Shown: positions 42,753-51,289 of the stretch, in pieces
How the letters are laid out: every line of letters begins with the position of its first letter
How positions within the stretch are numbered: the first letter of the stretch is position 1
Assembly (NCBI RefSeq): GCF_040126305.1
Contig: NZ_CP149510.1
Location: forward strand, 3,111,001-3,175,000
Direction of reading: 5' to 3'
DNA from: Pararhizobium sp. A13
Lineage (GTDB): Bacteria > Pseudomonadota > Alphaproteobacteria > Rhizobiales > Rhizobiaceae
DNA: 64,000 nt
Made by a program: the position numbers and the translations under genes
Notes under the pieces: generated by a model
Seen by the model: the letters and a program-made list of their open reading frames with translations, nothing else
Told to the model about the DNA's origin: nothing
Database searches by the model: none

Positions 42753-42849
42753 TTGCCATTGAATTTGTTCGTCCGCGAATTAATCCTGTCGTTGCACCGT
42801 TACAGACGTGATTCCCAGATGGGCAATCGGGGCAAGGGGCAGGGAATTC

Positions 42850-44342
42850 ATGGGGCATTTGACACGGCGCGCGCTGTTGGCAGGGGTATCCGCAGGCATC
42901 GGGCTTTATGCCGGCCGCACGCTTCTTGCTCCGACAAGCGCCGCAGGTCCGGTTTTTCCGGCGGAAGCGCAGGCCGACAGCGGAGCCATTCTCCTCAATG
43001 ACGCCAGTGAATTGTCCCCGACCCCGGTTGCAAAACACGTGGTTGTCACTGCCGACCCCAGGGGGGAGGTCGTCGAAAACATCCGGGCGCTGATGGCCGA
43101 GGCGCAAGCTGCCGGCCGGCCGTTCATTGCCAGCGCCGCCCGCCATTCGATGGGTGGCCAGAGCCTGGCGCCGGGCGGCTCGGTGCTCACCCTGGACCAG
43201 CAATGGCTGGAAGCCGACCCGGCATCAAGGACCTACCGGGTTGCCGCCGGCACGCGCTGGTCAACCGTCATCGCTAGGCTCGACGCGATCGGCTTTTCGC
43301 CTGCCGTAATGCAGTCGAACAATGATTTCGGCGTTGCCAGCACCTACTGCGTCAACGCGCATGGCTGGCCGGTGCGCTTCAGCGGCTGCGGCAGTACTGT
43401 GGGTTCGCTGAAGATGCTGCTGGCGGACGGAACGCATGTCACATGCTCTCGACACGAGAACGTCGAACTCTCAGGCATGCCATGGGCGGCTACGGCCTTT
43501 TCGGTGTGATCACCGAGCTTGAACTCGACATGGTACCGAACACCCGTCTCGAGCCTCGTTTCGAGCGCGCTTCCGGCACCGAACTCGGCAAGCGGTTTGT
43601 GGAGATGCTGAACAACGATGCATCGATCCAGATGGCTTACGGTCGGCTGGATGTCTCGCTCGACCGGTTCTTCGAGGACGGCCTGCTGATTTCCTATCGG
43701 CCGGCTGCCGACCAGTCCGATCTTCCCGCCGCAACCGGTTCAGGCTTCATCAGCCGCGTCTCCCGCGAAATCTTCCGTCGGCAGGTTGGAGCGGACGGAA
43801 TGAAACATATGCGCTGGTGGACCGAGACTTCGCTCGGCCCAGCGATCGCCGGGTCATCGACGCGCAACAGCCTGATGAACGAGCCGGTCGTCACCCTTGA
43901 CGATCTCGATCCGCTGCGCACCGATATCCTCCACGAATATTTCGTGGCGCCGTCACGGTTTGCCGAATTTGTCGCGCTGTGCCGCGACGTGATTCCAGCC
44001 TCCTTCCAGCAATTGCTCAATGTCACGCTGCGCTTCGTCGATACCGATCGCGACAGCGTGCTTGCCTATGCAACGGAGCCGCGCATCGCGGCCGTGATGC
44101 TGTTTTCCCAGGAAAAGACCGTGCGCGGCGAGGCGGACATGGCGCGCATGACGCGGGAACTGATCGAGCGAGTGCTTGCCATCGGCGGCACCTATTATCT
44201 GCCTTACCGCCCACATGCCTCGATCGATCAGCTGGTTCGCGCCTATCCGCGCGCCGCTTCCTTCGCCGCCAGCAAGCGCGCGTTCGACAAGGGCCTTCTT
44301 TTCCGCAATCATTTGTGGGACGCCTATCTCGCCAGAATATGA
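42850..44342 (+). pseudogene. Tat-exported FAD-binding (FAD_binding_4) oxidoreductase, frameshifted
   Basis: The two reading frames 42850-43509 and 43443-44342 are halves of one protein of about 497 aa. The N-terminus MGHLTRRALLAGVSAGIGLY is a twin-arginine signal; the first half holds the PCMH-type FAD site with SAARHSMGGQSLAPGGSVLT and NDFGVASTYCVNAHGW. The second half resumes at RHAMGGYGLFGVITELELDM. Near 43471, GAACTC-TCAGG should read GAACTC-TTCAGG (ELF-RHAM): one T is missing, so translation stops at 43509. It may be a true mutation or a sequencing error. It heads an operon with the next three genes (ATGA overlap with 44339). Confidence 0.85.
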
Positions 44343-44764
44343 AAGGATCCTTCGTGGGGAAACTGCGCATCATCGCCGCCGTCTATGCCATCGTGCTTCT
44401 CGGCGCTGCGTCGCTGAACTACATCCCCGGATTGACCGACGATCAGGGCAGGGCCTTCGGCATCTTTGCTCTCGACATCTATGACGATAGCCTGCATGTC
44501 GCATCCGCCGCCTGGGCTGCAATCGCAGCTTGGCTTTCAAGCCGGGCGGCGCGCAGCTTTCTTTTCTATTTCGGCGTTCTCTACTTTGGTGATGGCTTGC
44601 TCGGCCTGATCACCGGCTCCGGTTATCTCGATCTCGGTATCGTCAATTACGGCATTCAAGATCTGCCGCTCGGCTTCAAGATCCTCGCCAACCTGCCGCA
44701 TCTGGCGCTCGGCGGGTTCGCGGTGTACTCCGCCCTTGTCTTCGGCAAAAAGGCAACGGCCTGA
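44339..44764 (+). CDS. Small polytopic membrane protein, unknown function
   Basis: 141 aa with four hydrophobic segments (LRIIAAVYAIVLLGAASLNY; AASAAWAAIAAWLSS-like; FLFYFGVLYFGDGLLGLI; LAGFAVYSAL-like at the C-terminus). The ATG at 44339 overlaps the stop of the FAD oxidoreductase, and its TGA overlaps the next ATG. It is therefore translationally locked between them, suggesting a shared membrane complex. A GTG at 44354 is a possible shorter start. No named family is recognised. Confidence 0.72.
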   Translation: MKGSFVGKLRIIAAVYAIVLLGAASLNYIPGLTDDQGRAFGIFALDIYDDSLHVASAAWAAIAAWLSSRAARSFLFYFGVLYFGDGLLGLITGSGYLDLGIVNYGIQDLPLGFKILANLPHLALGGFAVYSALVFGKKATA

Positions 44765-45840
44765 TGCGCGTGGTTTGGAAGCTCCTCAAATGGAGCCTCG
44801 CGGCGATCCTCCTGTTGATCCTGCTGCTTCTGAGCCCTGTCGCCTATATCGAGACTTTCTGTCATGGCGAAAGGACGGAAGACCCCTACACCCCCTTGAT
44901 CAAGGATGCGGCCTTGCACAGGCGCGAAGCCAACACCTTCCTGACTTATCCGGAATGGCACATCGTTTATGCCTATGACGGGTTGGCGCAAACGCTGAAG
45001 ACCAGCGATGAATATGCATTCGACTACGTCTCAAGCATCAAGGGCTTCTGGACGTCAGCCTGTGCTCTGACGAAGATTGCCGATGCGCATGGTGGCGCCG
45101 ATTCCGCGACGCGCATGACGATCCACACGATCGGCGTCAGTTTCACGCTCGAAATGCTGCTCAAGGCAGCCTACGAGGAAACGATCGGCCGCCTGACGGC
45201 GATGCTGCGCGGTGAGAAGAAGACACCCCAGGATCAGGTCGCTGCCGGAATGGCAGTCGATTATGCCGCCTTCCTCCGTCAAACCCCCTGGTACAAATAT
45301 CCGTTCGACAATCAGATAATAAAACTCGATGAGGCACCGGTGACCGATCCGGTACGTGGCCGGGAGCGCCGGTTTGCACTCGGGACCGAGTGGTGGGCAA
45401 AGACGCTCTACGCCGGAATGATTGCCAATGCCGTCGCCGGAACCACCGGCGCAGCACAACTTGAAATCCGCAGCGTCGTCAGTGGTTTGGCCCCAAGTGA
45501 GCTGGCGACTATCCCCTGGGTGAAAGTGATTGGTGAAAACGGCGGCGATGTCGAAATAGAAACGCCGCGCTACGACCTGTTCACCAAGATCTTGGTCGAG
45601 ATTGCGCAGAAAGGTGGTACGATCCGCGAGGTTGCCGGTAACGATGACATCATGGTTTCCGTCACGGAAAAATCTGACCTGGCGATGCCCAGCCTGCCGG
45701 GTACCGTCATCGCACGCGTCCGGCGGGACGGTTTTGACGGCAGCCGGTTGCTGGTTGCCGTCAAGGTGAATGAACTGGCGACCTTGCTGCACAACGTCCC
45801 CTTGGCCGATCCGGGCGTGGAACACGTCTTTGACTACTAG
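44764..45840 (+). CDS. Conserved-looking membrane-anchored protein, unknown function
   Basis: 358 aa with one N-terminal helix (LLKWSLAAILLLILLLLSPVAY) anchoring a periplasmic domain of about 325 residues. The domain has marked features: CHGERTEDPYTPLIKDAALH, EANTFLTYPEWHIVYAYD, a hydrophobic helical middle with TIHTIGVSFTLEMLLKAAYE, and a mixed alpha/beta C-terminus. TGATG overlap with the preceding gene. The strict coupling to a Tat FAD oxidoreductase suggests a periplasmic partner, but the role cannot be assigned. Confidence 0.72.
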   Translation: MRVVWKLLKWSLAAILLLILLLLSPVAYIETFCHGERTEDPYTPLIKDAALHRREANTFLTYPEWHIVYAYDGLAQTLKTSDEYAFDYVSSIKGFWTSACALTKIADAHGGADSATRMTIHTIGVSFTLEMLLKAAYEETIGRLTAMLRGEKKTPQDQVAAGMAVDYAAFLRQTPWYKYPFDNQIIKLDEAPVTDPVRGRERRFALGTEWWAKTLYAGMIANAVAGTTGAAQLEIRSVVSGLAPSELATIPWVKVIGENGGDVEIETPRYDLFTKILVEIAQKGGTIREVAGNDDIMVSVTEKSDLAMPSLPGTVIARVRRDGFDGSRLLVAVKVNELATLLHNVPLADPGVEHVFDY

Positions 45841-46294
45841 AGCTGCCAGGCTCGTTGCGACGGCGATTGCCATCGTCCTTCTATGGTATGTTGCGATGGC
45901 GGTAGTGTTTCGTGTGACCGAACAGGCGCCTGGCGCGTTGGTGCTGTTTCCCGATCGCCACCTTGCCGCCGGGCAGCTGCCGGCGGGCATCACCATCCTG
46001 AAATGGAACAGCTATTTTGCCGTACTTGCCAGCGATCAGCCGGGTTATGTCGGCAGGCTTTACGCGGCAGGTGTTCCTCTCGTGTTTCCAGCGAGAAGCG
46101 GCGGCTGTCTCAGCTACCGCCGATTGGATAACCCTGCTCAGGGCAAAGAAAAACCGGACTGGCAGGGGAACCGTCCGGTTTTCAATTCAGCGGCACTGGA
46201 GGTGGCTGCTGTCGTCGGGGAACTTTCAATGCGTCAGACGCCGAATCCGCCGGCGTTCTGGCTGTTGCCCTTCATGGCGACCCGGTCGCGATGA
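45830..46294 (+). CDS. Small membrane-anchored protein, last gene of the FAD operon; 3' end doubtful
   Basis: The frame opens with TTG at 45830, overlapping the previous gene, and encodes LTTRAARLVATAIAIVLLWYV with a membrane helix, then an ordered region EQAPGALVLFPDRHLAAGQLP and WNSYFAVLASDQPGYVGRLYAAG up to about 46125. Beyond that the frame reads through a hairpin (46151-46181) and over an opposite-strand gene. The true C-terminus probably lies near CLSYRRLDN (about 46130), with the stop codon lost or shifted (TAA at 46129 in the next frame). Confidence 0.5.
   Translation: MTTRAARLVATAIAIVLLWYVAMAVVFRVTEQAPGALVLFPDRHLAAGQLPAGITILKWNSYFAVLASDQPGYVGRLYAAGVPLVFPARSGGCLSYRRLDNPAQGKEKPDWQGNRPVFNSAALEVAAVVGELSMRQTPNPPAFWLLPFMATRSR
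46151..46185. terminator. Hairpin terminator between the FAD operon and the small membrane genes
   Basis: A perfect 9-bp stem AAACCGGAC / GTCCGGTTT with a 13-nt loop. On the minus strand it is followed by TTTTTCTTT, a strong intrinsic terminator for the leftward small genes; on the plus strand only TTTT follows. Confidence 0.8.
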
Positions 46295-46374
46295 AGGTCG
46301 AGAATAGTTCGTGCGAAATCGACCAGGAACACAATACTGATGATTGCCGATATGAGCATCATTGTGGTTGCCAT
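46234..46374 (-). CDS. Micro membrane protein, 46 aa, unknown function
   Basis: ATG at 46374 preceded by AAGGAAG at good spacing. The protein MATTMMLISAIISIVFLVDF is one membrane helix, followed by ARTILDLHRDRVAMKGNSQN and a glycine-rich end AGGFGV. The layout is helix, amphipathic basic stretch, flexible tail. It begins 12 nt after the stop of a sister gene and ends 48 nt before a strong terminator, forming a two-gene transcript with an EcfG-type promoter. No family is recognised. Confidence 0.75.
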   Translation of the reverse strand: MATTMMLISAIISIVFLVDFARTILDLHRDRVAMKGNSQNAGGFGV

Positions 46375-46386
46375 GGCGAAACTTCC

Positions 46387-46512
46387 TTATTTTACCAGAC
46401 GATCGCGCAAGAAATCTGCGCGGTCGATGCGCGCTTCGTTTCTGATTGCGTTTGCCGTTGCAAAAAGCATGGTGAAAAACATAATCATCGAAAGAAGTAG
46501 AATAAGTGCCAT
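46387..46512 (-). CDS. Micro membrane protein, 41 aa, unknown function
   Basis: ATG at 46512 after AAAGGA. The sequence starts MALILLLSMIMFFTMLFATA, a membrane helix, and ends NAIRNEARIDRADFLRDRLVK, a highly charged amphipathic helix that should lie along the cytoplasmic face. First gene of a two-gene unit with the 46-aa protein; the two share the plan 'helix plus charged tail' and may interact. Confidence 0.75.
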   Translation of the reverse strand: MALILLLSMIMFFTMLFATANAIRNEARIDRADFLRDRLVK

Positions 46513-46535
46513 AGCCGTGATCCTTTCAGCTGAGT

Positions 46536-46560
46536 AACGGCCGCATCTCCAAAAAGTTCC
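46536..46560 (-). promoter_or_regulatory. EcfG (general stress response) type promoter for the micro membrane genes
   Basis: Reading on the minus strand: GGAAC, 16 nt, CGTT. This exactly matches the consensus of alphaproteobacterial EcfG/RpoE2/SigT promoters. The -10 ends 24 nt before the ATG at 46512, predicting a very short leader that still includes the AAAGGA ribosome site. Confidence 0.75.
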
Positions 46561-46736
46561 GCTCATGTTTTCTTCAAATACACAGTTCTCTTTGAAGCGG
46601 CCTTGAACGTTACATTCATCTAGCGTTCATGCGGCCGGGCCGCTGTTTCCGGGGGAACACGCAACCGTGCCGAAGGGGCTCCCTTGCGATTGCCCGCGGT
46701 CCGTGACAAAAGGCTCTCGAAACGGAAACAGGCGCG

Positions 46737-47231
46737 ATGACCACTGCTTTTTATCCCGGCTCCTTCGATCCCATGACCAACGGACATCTCGATGTGCTGG
46801 TCCAGTCGCTGAACGTGGCGCCGAAGGTGATCGTCGCGATCGGTATCCATCCCGGCAAGGCGCCGCTGTTTTCTTTCGAGGAACGGGCGGAACTCATCCG
46901 TCAATCGTTGAGCGAGTTTCTTCCCGAGAGAGCCGGCGATATCTCGATCGTCTCTTTTGACAATCTGGTGGTCGACGCCGCGCGACAGCACGGCGCCTCG
47001 CTTCTGGTCCGTGGCCTGCGCGACGGCACCGACCTCGACTATGAAATGCAGATGGCGGGCATGAACCGGCAGATGGCGCCCGACATCCAGACCCTGTTTC
47101 TACCGGCCGGAACGGCATCGCGGCCCATTACCGCCACATTGGTCCGCCAGATCGCGGCGATGGGCGGCGATGTCAGCGCCTTCGTGCCCCAGGCCGTTCA
47201 CCGGGCGCTGAGCGCCAAGCGCAAGTCCTGA
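46737..47231 (+). CDS. coaD: Phosphopantetheine adenylyltransferase
   Basis: 164 aa, the usual size. The nucleotidyltransferase motif [16 protein letters not shown] (with the TxGH-like NGH) is at residues 6-21, and [20 protein letters not shown] with SAFVPQ follow. It makes dephospho-CoA. The next genes, two cyclophilins, queA and tgt, run in the same direction; this set is conserved next to gyrA in rhizobia, without the accessory block seen here. Confidence 0.97.
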   Translation: MTTAFYPGSFDPMTNGHLDVLVQSLNVAPKVIVAIGIHPGKAPLFSFEERAELIRQSLSEFLPERAGDISIVSFDNLVVDAARQHGASLLVRGLRDGTDLDYEMQMAGMNRQMAPDIQTLFLPAGTASRPITATLVRQIAAMGGDVSAFVPQAVHRALSAKRKS

Positions 47232-47260
47232 CGCGTTTCATTATTTTCACGGGAGCTATC

Positions 47261-47830
47261 ATGAAAATCCTCCACCTCGCTTTCGCAGGCGCTGTCGCAC
47301 TTGCATCGTTGACCGGCAATGCCTTTGCCCAGGCCAAGGAATACATCACCATCCAGCTCAAGGACGGTCCGGTCGTGATCGAGCTTCTGCCCGATGTCGC
47401 GCCGAAGCACGTTGCCCGCATCAAGGAACTGACCGAGGCCGGCGAATACAACAATGTCGCCTTCCACCGCGTGATCCCGGGCTTCATGGCCCAGACCGGC
47501 GACGTCCAGTACGGCAATATGGAAAAGGACTTCAAGGCGGATATGGCCGGCATGGGCGGTTCCTCCAAGCCGGATATCGAAGCCGAGTTTTCAAAGGTTC
47601 CCTTTGAACGCGGCACGGTCGGCATGGCCCGCAGCCAGGATCCGAACTCCGCCAACTCGCAGTTCTTCATTATGTTCGCTCCCGGCTCCTTCCTGAACGG
47701 CCAATACACTGTAGTCGGCCAGGTCATCGAGGGCATGGAGAATGTCGACAAGATCAAGATGGGTGACGAGGCCAATAATGGTTCCGTCACCGATCCCGAC
47801 CGTATGATCAGCGTCAAGGTCGGCAAGTAA
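47261..47830 (+). CDS. Periplasmic cyclophilin-type peptidylprolyl isomerase
   Basis: 189 aa with a signal peptide (ILHLAFAGAVALASLTGNAFAQ). Cyclophilin core: NVAFHRVIPGFMAQTGD (catalytic Arg), SQFFIMFA and FLNGQYTVVGQVIEGMENVDKI. Exported twin of the cytoplasmic cyclophilin encoded immediately downstream (26 nt gap). Confidence 0.93.
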   Translation: MKILHLAFAGAVALASLTGNAFAQAKEYITIQLKDGPVVIELLPDVAPKHVARIKELTEAGEYNNVAFHRVIPGFMAQTGDVQYGNMEKDFKADMAGMGGSSKPDIEAEFSKVPFERGTVGMARSQDPNSANSQFFIMFAPGSFLNGQYTVVGQVIEGMENVDKIKMGDEANNGSVTDPDRMISVKVGK

Positions 47831-47856
47831 ACTGAGTTCCAACAAGGAGAAATGCC

Positions 47857-48366
47857 ATGACCGAGATCAAGGATCCGGAAAACACCATCATCATGGAAAC
47901 CACCAAGGGGCAGGTCGTCATCCAGCTTCTGCCGGACCTGGCGCCGGGCCACGTCGCCCGCATCAAGGAACTGTGTGCGGAAGGTGCCTATGACGGCGTC
48001 GTGTTCCACCGCGTCATCGACGACTTCATGGCGCAGACCGGCGACGTGCAGTTCGGCAAGAAGGGCGGCGAGCAGTTCAACCCGGCCCGCGCCGGCATGG
48101 GCGGTTCTTCCAAGCCGGACCTGAAGGCTGAGTTTTCCAACATGAGCCACGTGCGCGGCACATGCTCCATGGCGCGCAGCCAGATGCCGAACTCGGCCAA
48201 CTCGCAGTTCTTCATCTGCTTCGCCGATAGCCCCTGGCTCAACAAGCAGTATTCCGTCTGGGGCCAGGTTATCTCCGGCATGGACAACGTCGACAAGATC
48301 AAGCGCGGCGAGCCGGTCAAGGATCCTGACAGCATTGTTTCGATGAAACTTGCCGCCAACGCCTGA
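47857..48366 (+). CDS. ppiB: Cytoplasmic cyclophilin-type peptidylprolyl isomerase
   Basis: 169 aa, no signal peptide. It has the same core as the preceding gene (VFHRVIDDFMAQTGD, SQFFICFA, KQYSVWGQVISGMDNVDKI), clearly a tandem duplication with different cell location. AAGGAGAA site before the ATG. A hairpin follows. Confidence 0.95.
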   Translation: MTEIKDPENTIIMETTKGQVVIQLLPDLAPGHVARIKELCAEGAYDGVVFHRVIDDFMAQTGDVQFGKKGGEQFNPARAGMGGSSKPDLKAEFSNMSHVRGTCSMARSQMPNSANSQFFICFADSPWLNKQYSVWGQVISGMDNVDKIKRGEPVKDPDSIVSMKLAANA

Positions 48367-48382
48367 TCTAGGCTAATGCAAC

Positions 48383-48425
48383 AACCCGTCCCGGATCGCC
48401 CGCACAGGGCGCCGGGGCGGGTTTG
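48383..48425 (+). terminator. Long hairpin after ppiB
   Basis: A 12-bp stem (AACCCGTCCCGG / CCGGGGCGGGTT, one G-U pair) capped by an inner GCCC-GCACA-GGGC stem, followed by TTTG only. Likely a terminator, though the T-run is short. Confidence 0.55.
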
Positions 48426-48445
48426 CCGTTTAAAGAAGACTGTTG

Positions 48446-49531
48446 ATGCGCGTCGACCTGTTCGATTTCGATCTCCCCGAGGAAAACATTGCGCTGAGGC
48501 CTGCGAGCCCGCGCGACAGCGCGCGTATGCTCGTCGTGCGACCGCAACAGGAAGAGCCGCTTTCGGACCGCGGCGTTTTGGACCTGCCGTCCTACCTGCG
48601 CCCCGGCGACGCGCTGGTTTTCAACGATACGAAGGTCATCCCGGCGCAGCTCGAAGGCCTGCGCCGGCGTGGCGAGGACATCGTAACCGAGGTGTCGCTC
48701 ACCTTGCACATGCGCGCAGGACCCGATCGCTGGAAAGCCTTTGCCCGGCCCGCCAAGCGCTTGAAGCCTGGTGACCGCATAGAATTCGGCCACGGCTCCA
48801 ACGCCTGCCTGATGGGCTCGCTGGATGCGACCGTCGAGGCCAAAGGCGAGGCGGGCGAGGTGACCCTGCGTTTCGACCTGTCCGGACCGGCGCTCGATGA
48901 AGCGATCCTGGCTGTCGGTCATATCCCGCTACCCCCCTATATCGCCTCCAAGCGGCCGGAGGACGAGAAGGACCGCACCGATTATCAGACCGTCTATGCG
49001 CGCGAGCAGGGCGCGGTCGCCGCCCCAACAGCAGGGCTGCATTTCACCGACCGGCTTTTCGCGGCATTGGATACGATGGGCATCGAACGCCACTTCGTCA
49101 CGCTTCATGTCGGCGCTGGTACGTTTTTGCCGATGAAGGTCGACGACACCGAAGACCACGTCATGCACGAAGAGATCGGTCATGTGGGCGCGGATGTGGC
49201 GGAGCGGCTCAATGCGGTCAAGGCGAGGGGCGGGCGCATCGTCTGCGTCGGAACGACCTCTCTGAGGTTGATCGAAAGTGCGGCCCGTGAAAATGGCGAG
49301 ATCGCGCCCTGGTCGGGCCCGACCGGCATCTTCATCACGCCCGGCTACCGGTTCCGTGCCGTCGATGTGCTGATGACCAATTTTCACTTGCCGAAGTCGA
49401 CGCTGTTCATGCTCGTTTCGGCCTTCAGCGGCCTTGAGACGATGCGACGCGCCTATGCCCACGCGATCGACCACGGCTACCGCTTCTATTCTTACGGCGA
49501 TTCCAGCCTGCTTTTCCGGGATGATTCATGA
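48446..49531 (+). CDS. queA: tRNA preQ1(34) S-adenosylmethionine ribosyltransferase-isomerase
   Basis: 361 aa starting [20 protein letters not shown] at ATG 48446 (a TTG lies one codon earlier). Motifs [30 protein letters not shown] and [17 protein letters not shown] are family-defining. It adds the epoxycyclopentane ring in queuosine synthesis, the step after Tgt. ATGA overlap with tgt. Confidence 0.97.
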   Translation: MRVDLFDFDLPEENIALRPASPRDSARMLVVRPQQEEPLSDRGVLDLPSYLRPGDALVFNDTKVIPAQLEGLRRRGEDIVTEVSLTLHMRAGPDRWKAFARPAKRLKPGDRIEFGHGSNACLMGSLDATVEAKGEAGEVTLRFDLSGPALDEAILAVGHIPLPPYIASKRPEDEKDRTDYQTVYAREQGAVAAPTAGLHFTDRLFAALDTMGIERHFVTLHVGAGTFLPMKVDDTEDHVMHEEIGHVGADVAERLNAVKARGGRIVCVGTTSLRLIESAARENGEIAPWSGPTGIFITPGYRFRAVDVLMTNFHLPKSTLFMLVSAFSGLETMRRAYAHAIDHGYRFYSYGDSSLLFRDDS

Positions 49532-50667
49532 CCGAGACATTTCAGTTCAATCTTCTCGCCACCGATGGCAAGGCCCGCCGCGGTACGGTGTCGATGCCGC
49601 GGGGCGAGATCCGTACGCCCGCCTTCATGCCGGTCGGCACGGTGGGTACCGTCAAGGCGATGTATCTCGACCAGGTGCGCGATCTTGGCGCCGACATCAT
49701 CCTTGGCAACACCTACCATCTGATGTTGCGGCCGGGGGCGGAGCGCGTCGCGAGGCTCGGCGGCCTGCACAAGCTGATCCGCTGGCCCTATCCGATCCTC
49801 ACCGACTCTGGCGGTTTCCAGGTTATGTCGCTCTCCGGCCTGCGCAAGCTCGACGAGATGGGGGTGACCTTCAAGAGCCATGTCGACGGCTCGCTGCACC
49901 ATATGTCGCCGGAGCGCTCGATCGAGATCCAGGGACTGCTCGGCAGCGACATCCAGATGCAACTCGATGAATGCGTTCGTCTGCCGGCAGAGCCGAAGGA
50001 GATCGAACGGGCGATGGAGATGTCGTTCCGCTGGGCAGAGCGCTGCAAGGTCGCCTTTGGCGATCAGCCCGGCAAGGCGATGTTCGGCATCGTCCAGGGC
50101 GGTGACATTCCGGCACTGCGCGAGCGATCAGCGGAGGCGCTGTCGGGGCTTGGCCTCAAGGGCTATGCCATCGGCGGCCTTGCTGTCGGCGAGCCGCAGG
50201 CGGTGATGCTCGACATGATAGACACGACCTGCCCATATCTGCCGGCCGAGAAGCCGCGTTACCTAATGGGCGTCGGAACGCCGGACGACATTCTGAAATC
50301 GGTTGCGCGGGGCATCGACATGTTCGACTGCGTCATGCCGACCCGTTCCGGTCGTCACGGCCTGGCCTTCACCCGCCACGGCCGCATCAACATGCGCAAC
50401 GCCCGCCATGCCGAAGATATGCGGCCACTGGATGACCAGTCTTCCTGCCCGGCGTCGCACGACTATTCGCGCGCCTACCTGCATCACCTTGTCCGTTCGA
50501 ACGAGTCCCTTGGCGGCATGCTTTTGACCTGGAACAACCTGTCCTACTACCAGGACCTGATGGCCGGAATCCGTCAGGCGATCGAGGAGGGGCGCTATGC
50601 CGATTTCATGGCCGAGACGCAGGAAGCCTGGGCTCGGGGCGAGGCCGAAGCCAAGCAGGCCGCTTGA
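49528..50667 (+). CDS. tgt: tRNA-guanine(34) transglycosylase
   Basis: 379 aa. Catalytic and substrate motifs: [25 protein letters not shown] with nucleophilic/general-base Asp, GGLAVGEP, and [17 protein letters not shown]. The zinc site is unusual: the C-x-C-x2-C cluster expected before YSRAYLHHL is Ser305-Ser-Cys307-Pro-Ala-Ser310, with only one cysteine. It exchanges preQ1 for guanine at tRNA position 34. Coupled to queA by a 4-nt overlap. Confidence 0.96.
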   Translation: MTETFQFNLLATDGKARRGTVSMPRGEIRTPAFMPVGTVGTVKAMYLDQVRDLGADIILGNTYHLMLRPGAERVARLGGLHKLIRWPYPILTDSGGFQVMSLSGLRKLDEMGVTFKSHVDGSLHHMSPERSIEIQGLLGSDIQMQLDECVRLPAEPKEIERAMEMSFRWAERCKVAFGDQPGKAMFGIVQGGDIPALRERSAEALSGLGLKGYAIGGLAVGEPQAVMLDMIDTTCPYLPAEKPRYLMGVGTPDDILKSVARGIDMFDCVMPTRSGRHGLAFTRHGRINMRNARHAEDMRPLDDQSSCPASHDYSRAYLHHLVRSNESLGGMLLTWNNLSYYQDLMAGIRQAIEEGRYADFMAETQEAWARGEAEAKQAA

Positions 50668-50678
50668 GCACGGATTGA

Positions 50679-51101
50679 TTAGATTTCGGGGCCGGGGGCC
50701 TGCTGCAGCATCTGGACACCGTTGATCTTGTAGGTGCCGTCCGGCTGCTTGACGAGGAAGTACAGCGCCGTCCAGTCCTTGCCGTCCGGTCCTGAGATCA
50801 ACACTTCCTGCACCACGGTATCGCCTTCGACCTTGCTGCGTCCGAAGGCGAAATTGCCCGGTCGGTAGACGGGGGCATAACCGCGCTTCACCATGTCGAA
50901 GAAGATGGTCTTGTCGGGGAACTTTCCCTTGATCTGCGGCGAGGCGAAGGAATAGGCCGTCTCCGCATCATCGTTGAGGAAGGCCTCAATCTGGTTCTGG
51001 ATGATCGATTGGGCCGTATCGACCGGTTCCGCCGCGCGAGCCAGGGGCATCGAGATCATCAGGATTACAATACAGGCGCAGGCTTTCAGTAACCGGATCA
51101 T
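50679..51101 (-). CDS. Exported DUF4864-like protein
   Basis: 140 aa with a signal peptide (LLKACACIVILMISMPLARAAEP). The mature part resembles DUF4864: QNQIEAFLNDDAETAYSFAS, then the central FGRSKVEGDTVVQEVLISGP and DGTYKINGVQMLQQ, an NTF2/SnoaL-like pattern. Function unknown. It is transcribed leftward against tgt. Confidence 0.75.
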   Translation of the reverse strand: MIRLLKACACIVILMISMPLARAAEPVDTAQSIIQNQIEAFLNDDAETAYSFASPQIKGKFPDKTIFFDMVKRGYAPVYRPGNFAFGRSKVEGDTVVQEVLISGPDGKDWTALYFLVKQPDGTYKINGVQMLQQAPGPEI

Positions 51102-51289
51102 TGACCTGTCTCCTTGCTGACCACAAACATGCTACGCTGATTGGCCCGCGGTGGTTTCTCGTTCAATTTTCAATTTTCGTGATGTCATCAGATTAAGATA
51201 AATAAATTCAAATGATTGTGAACAGTATTTAATATTCTTGATTAGACATCAACTGTCCGTGATCCCCCGTCAAGACGTCTAAAAGACGG

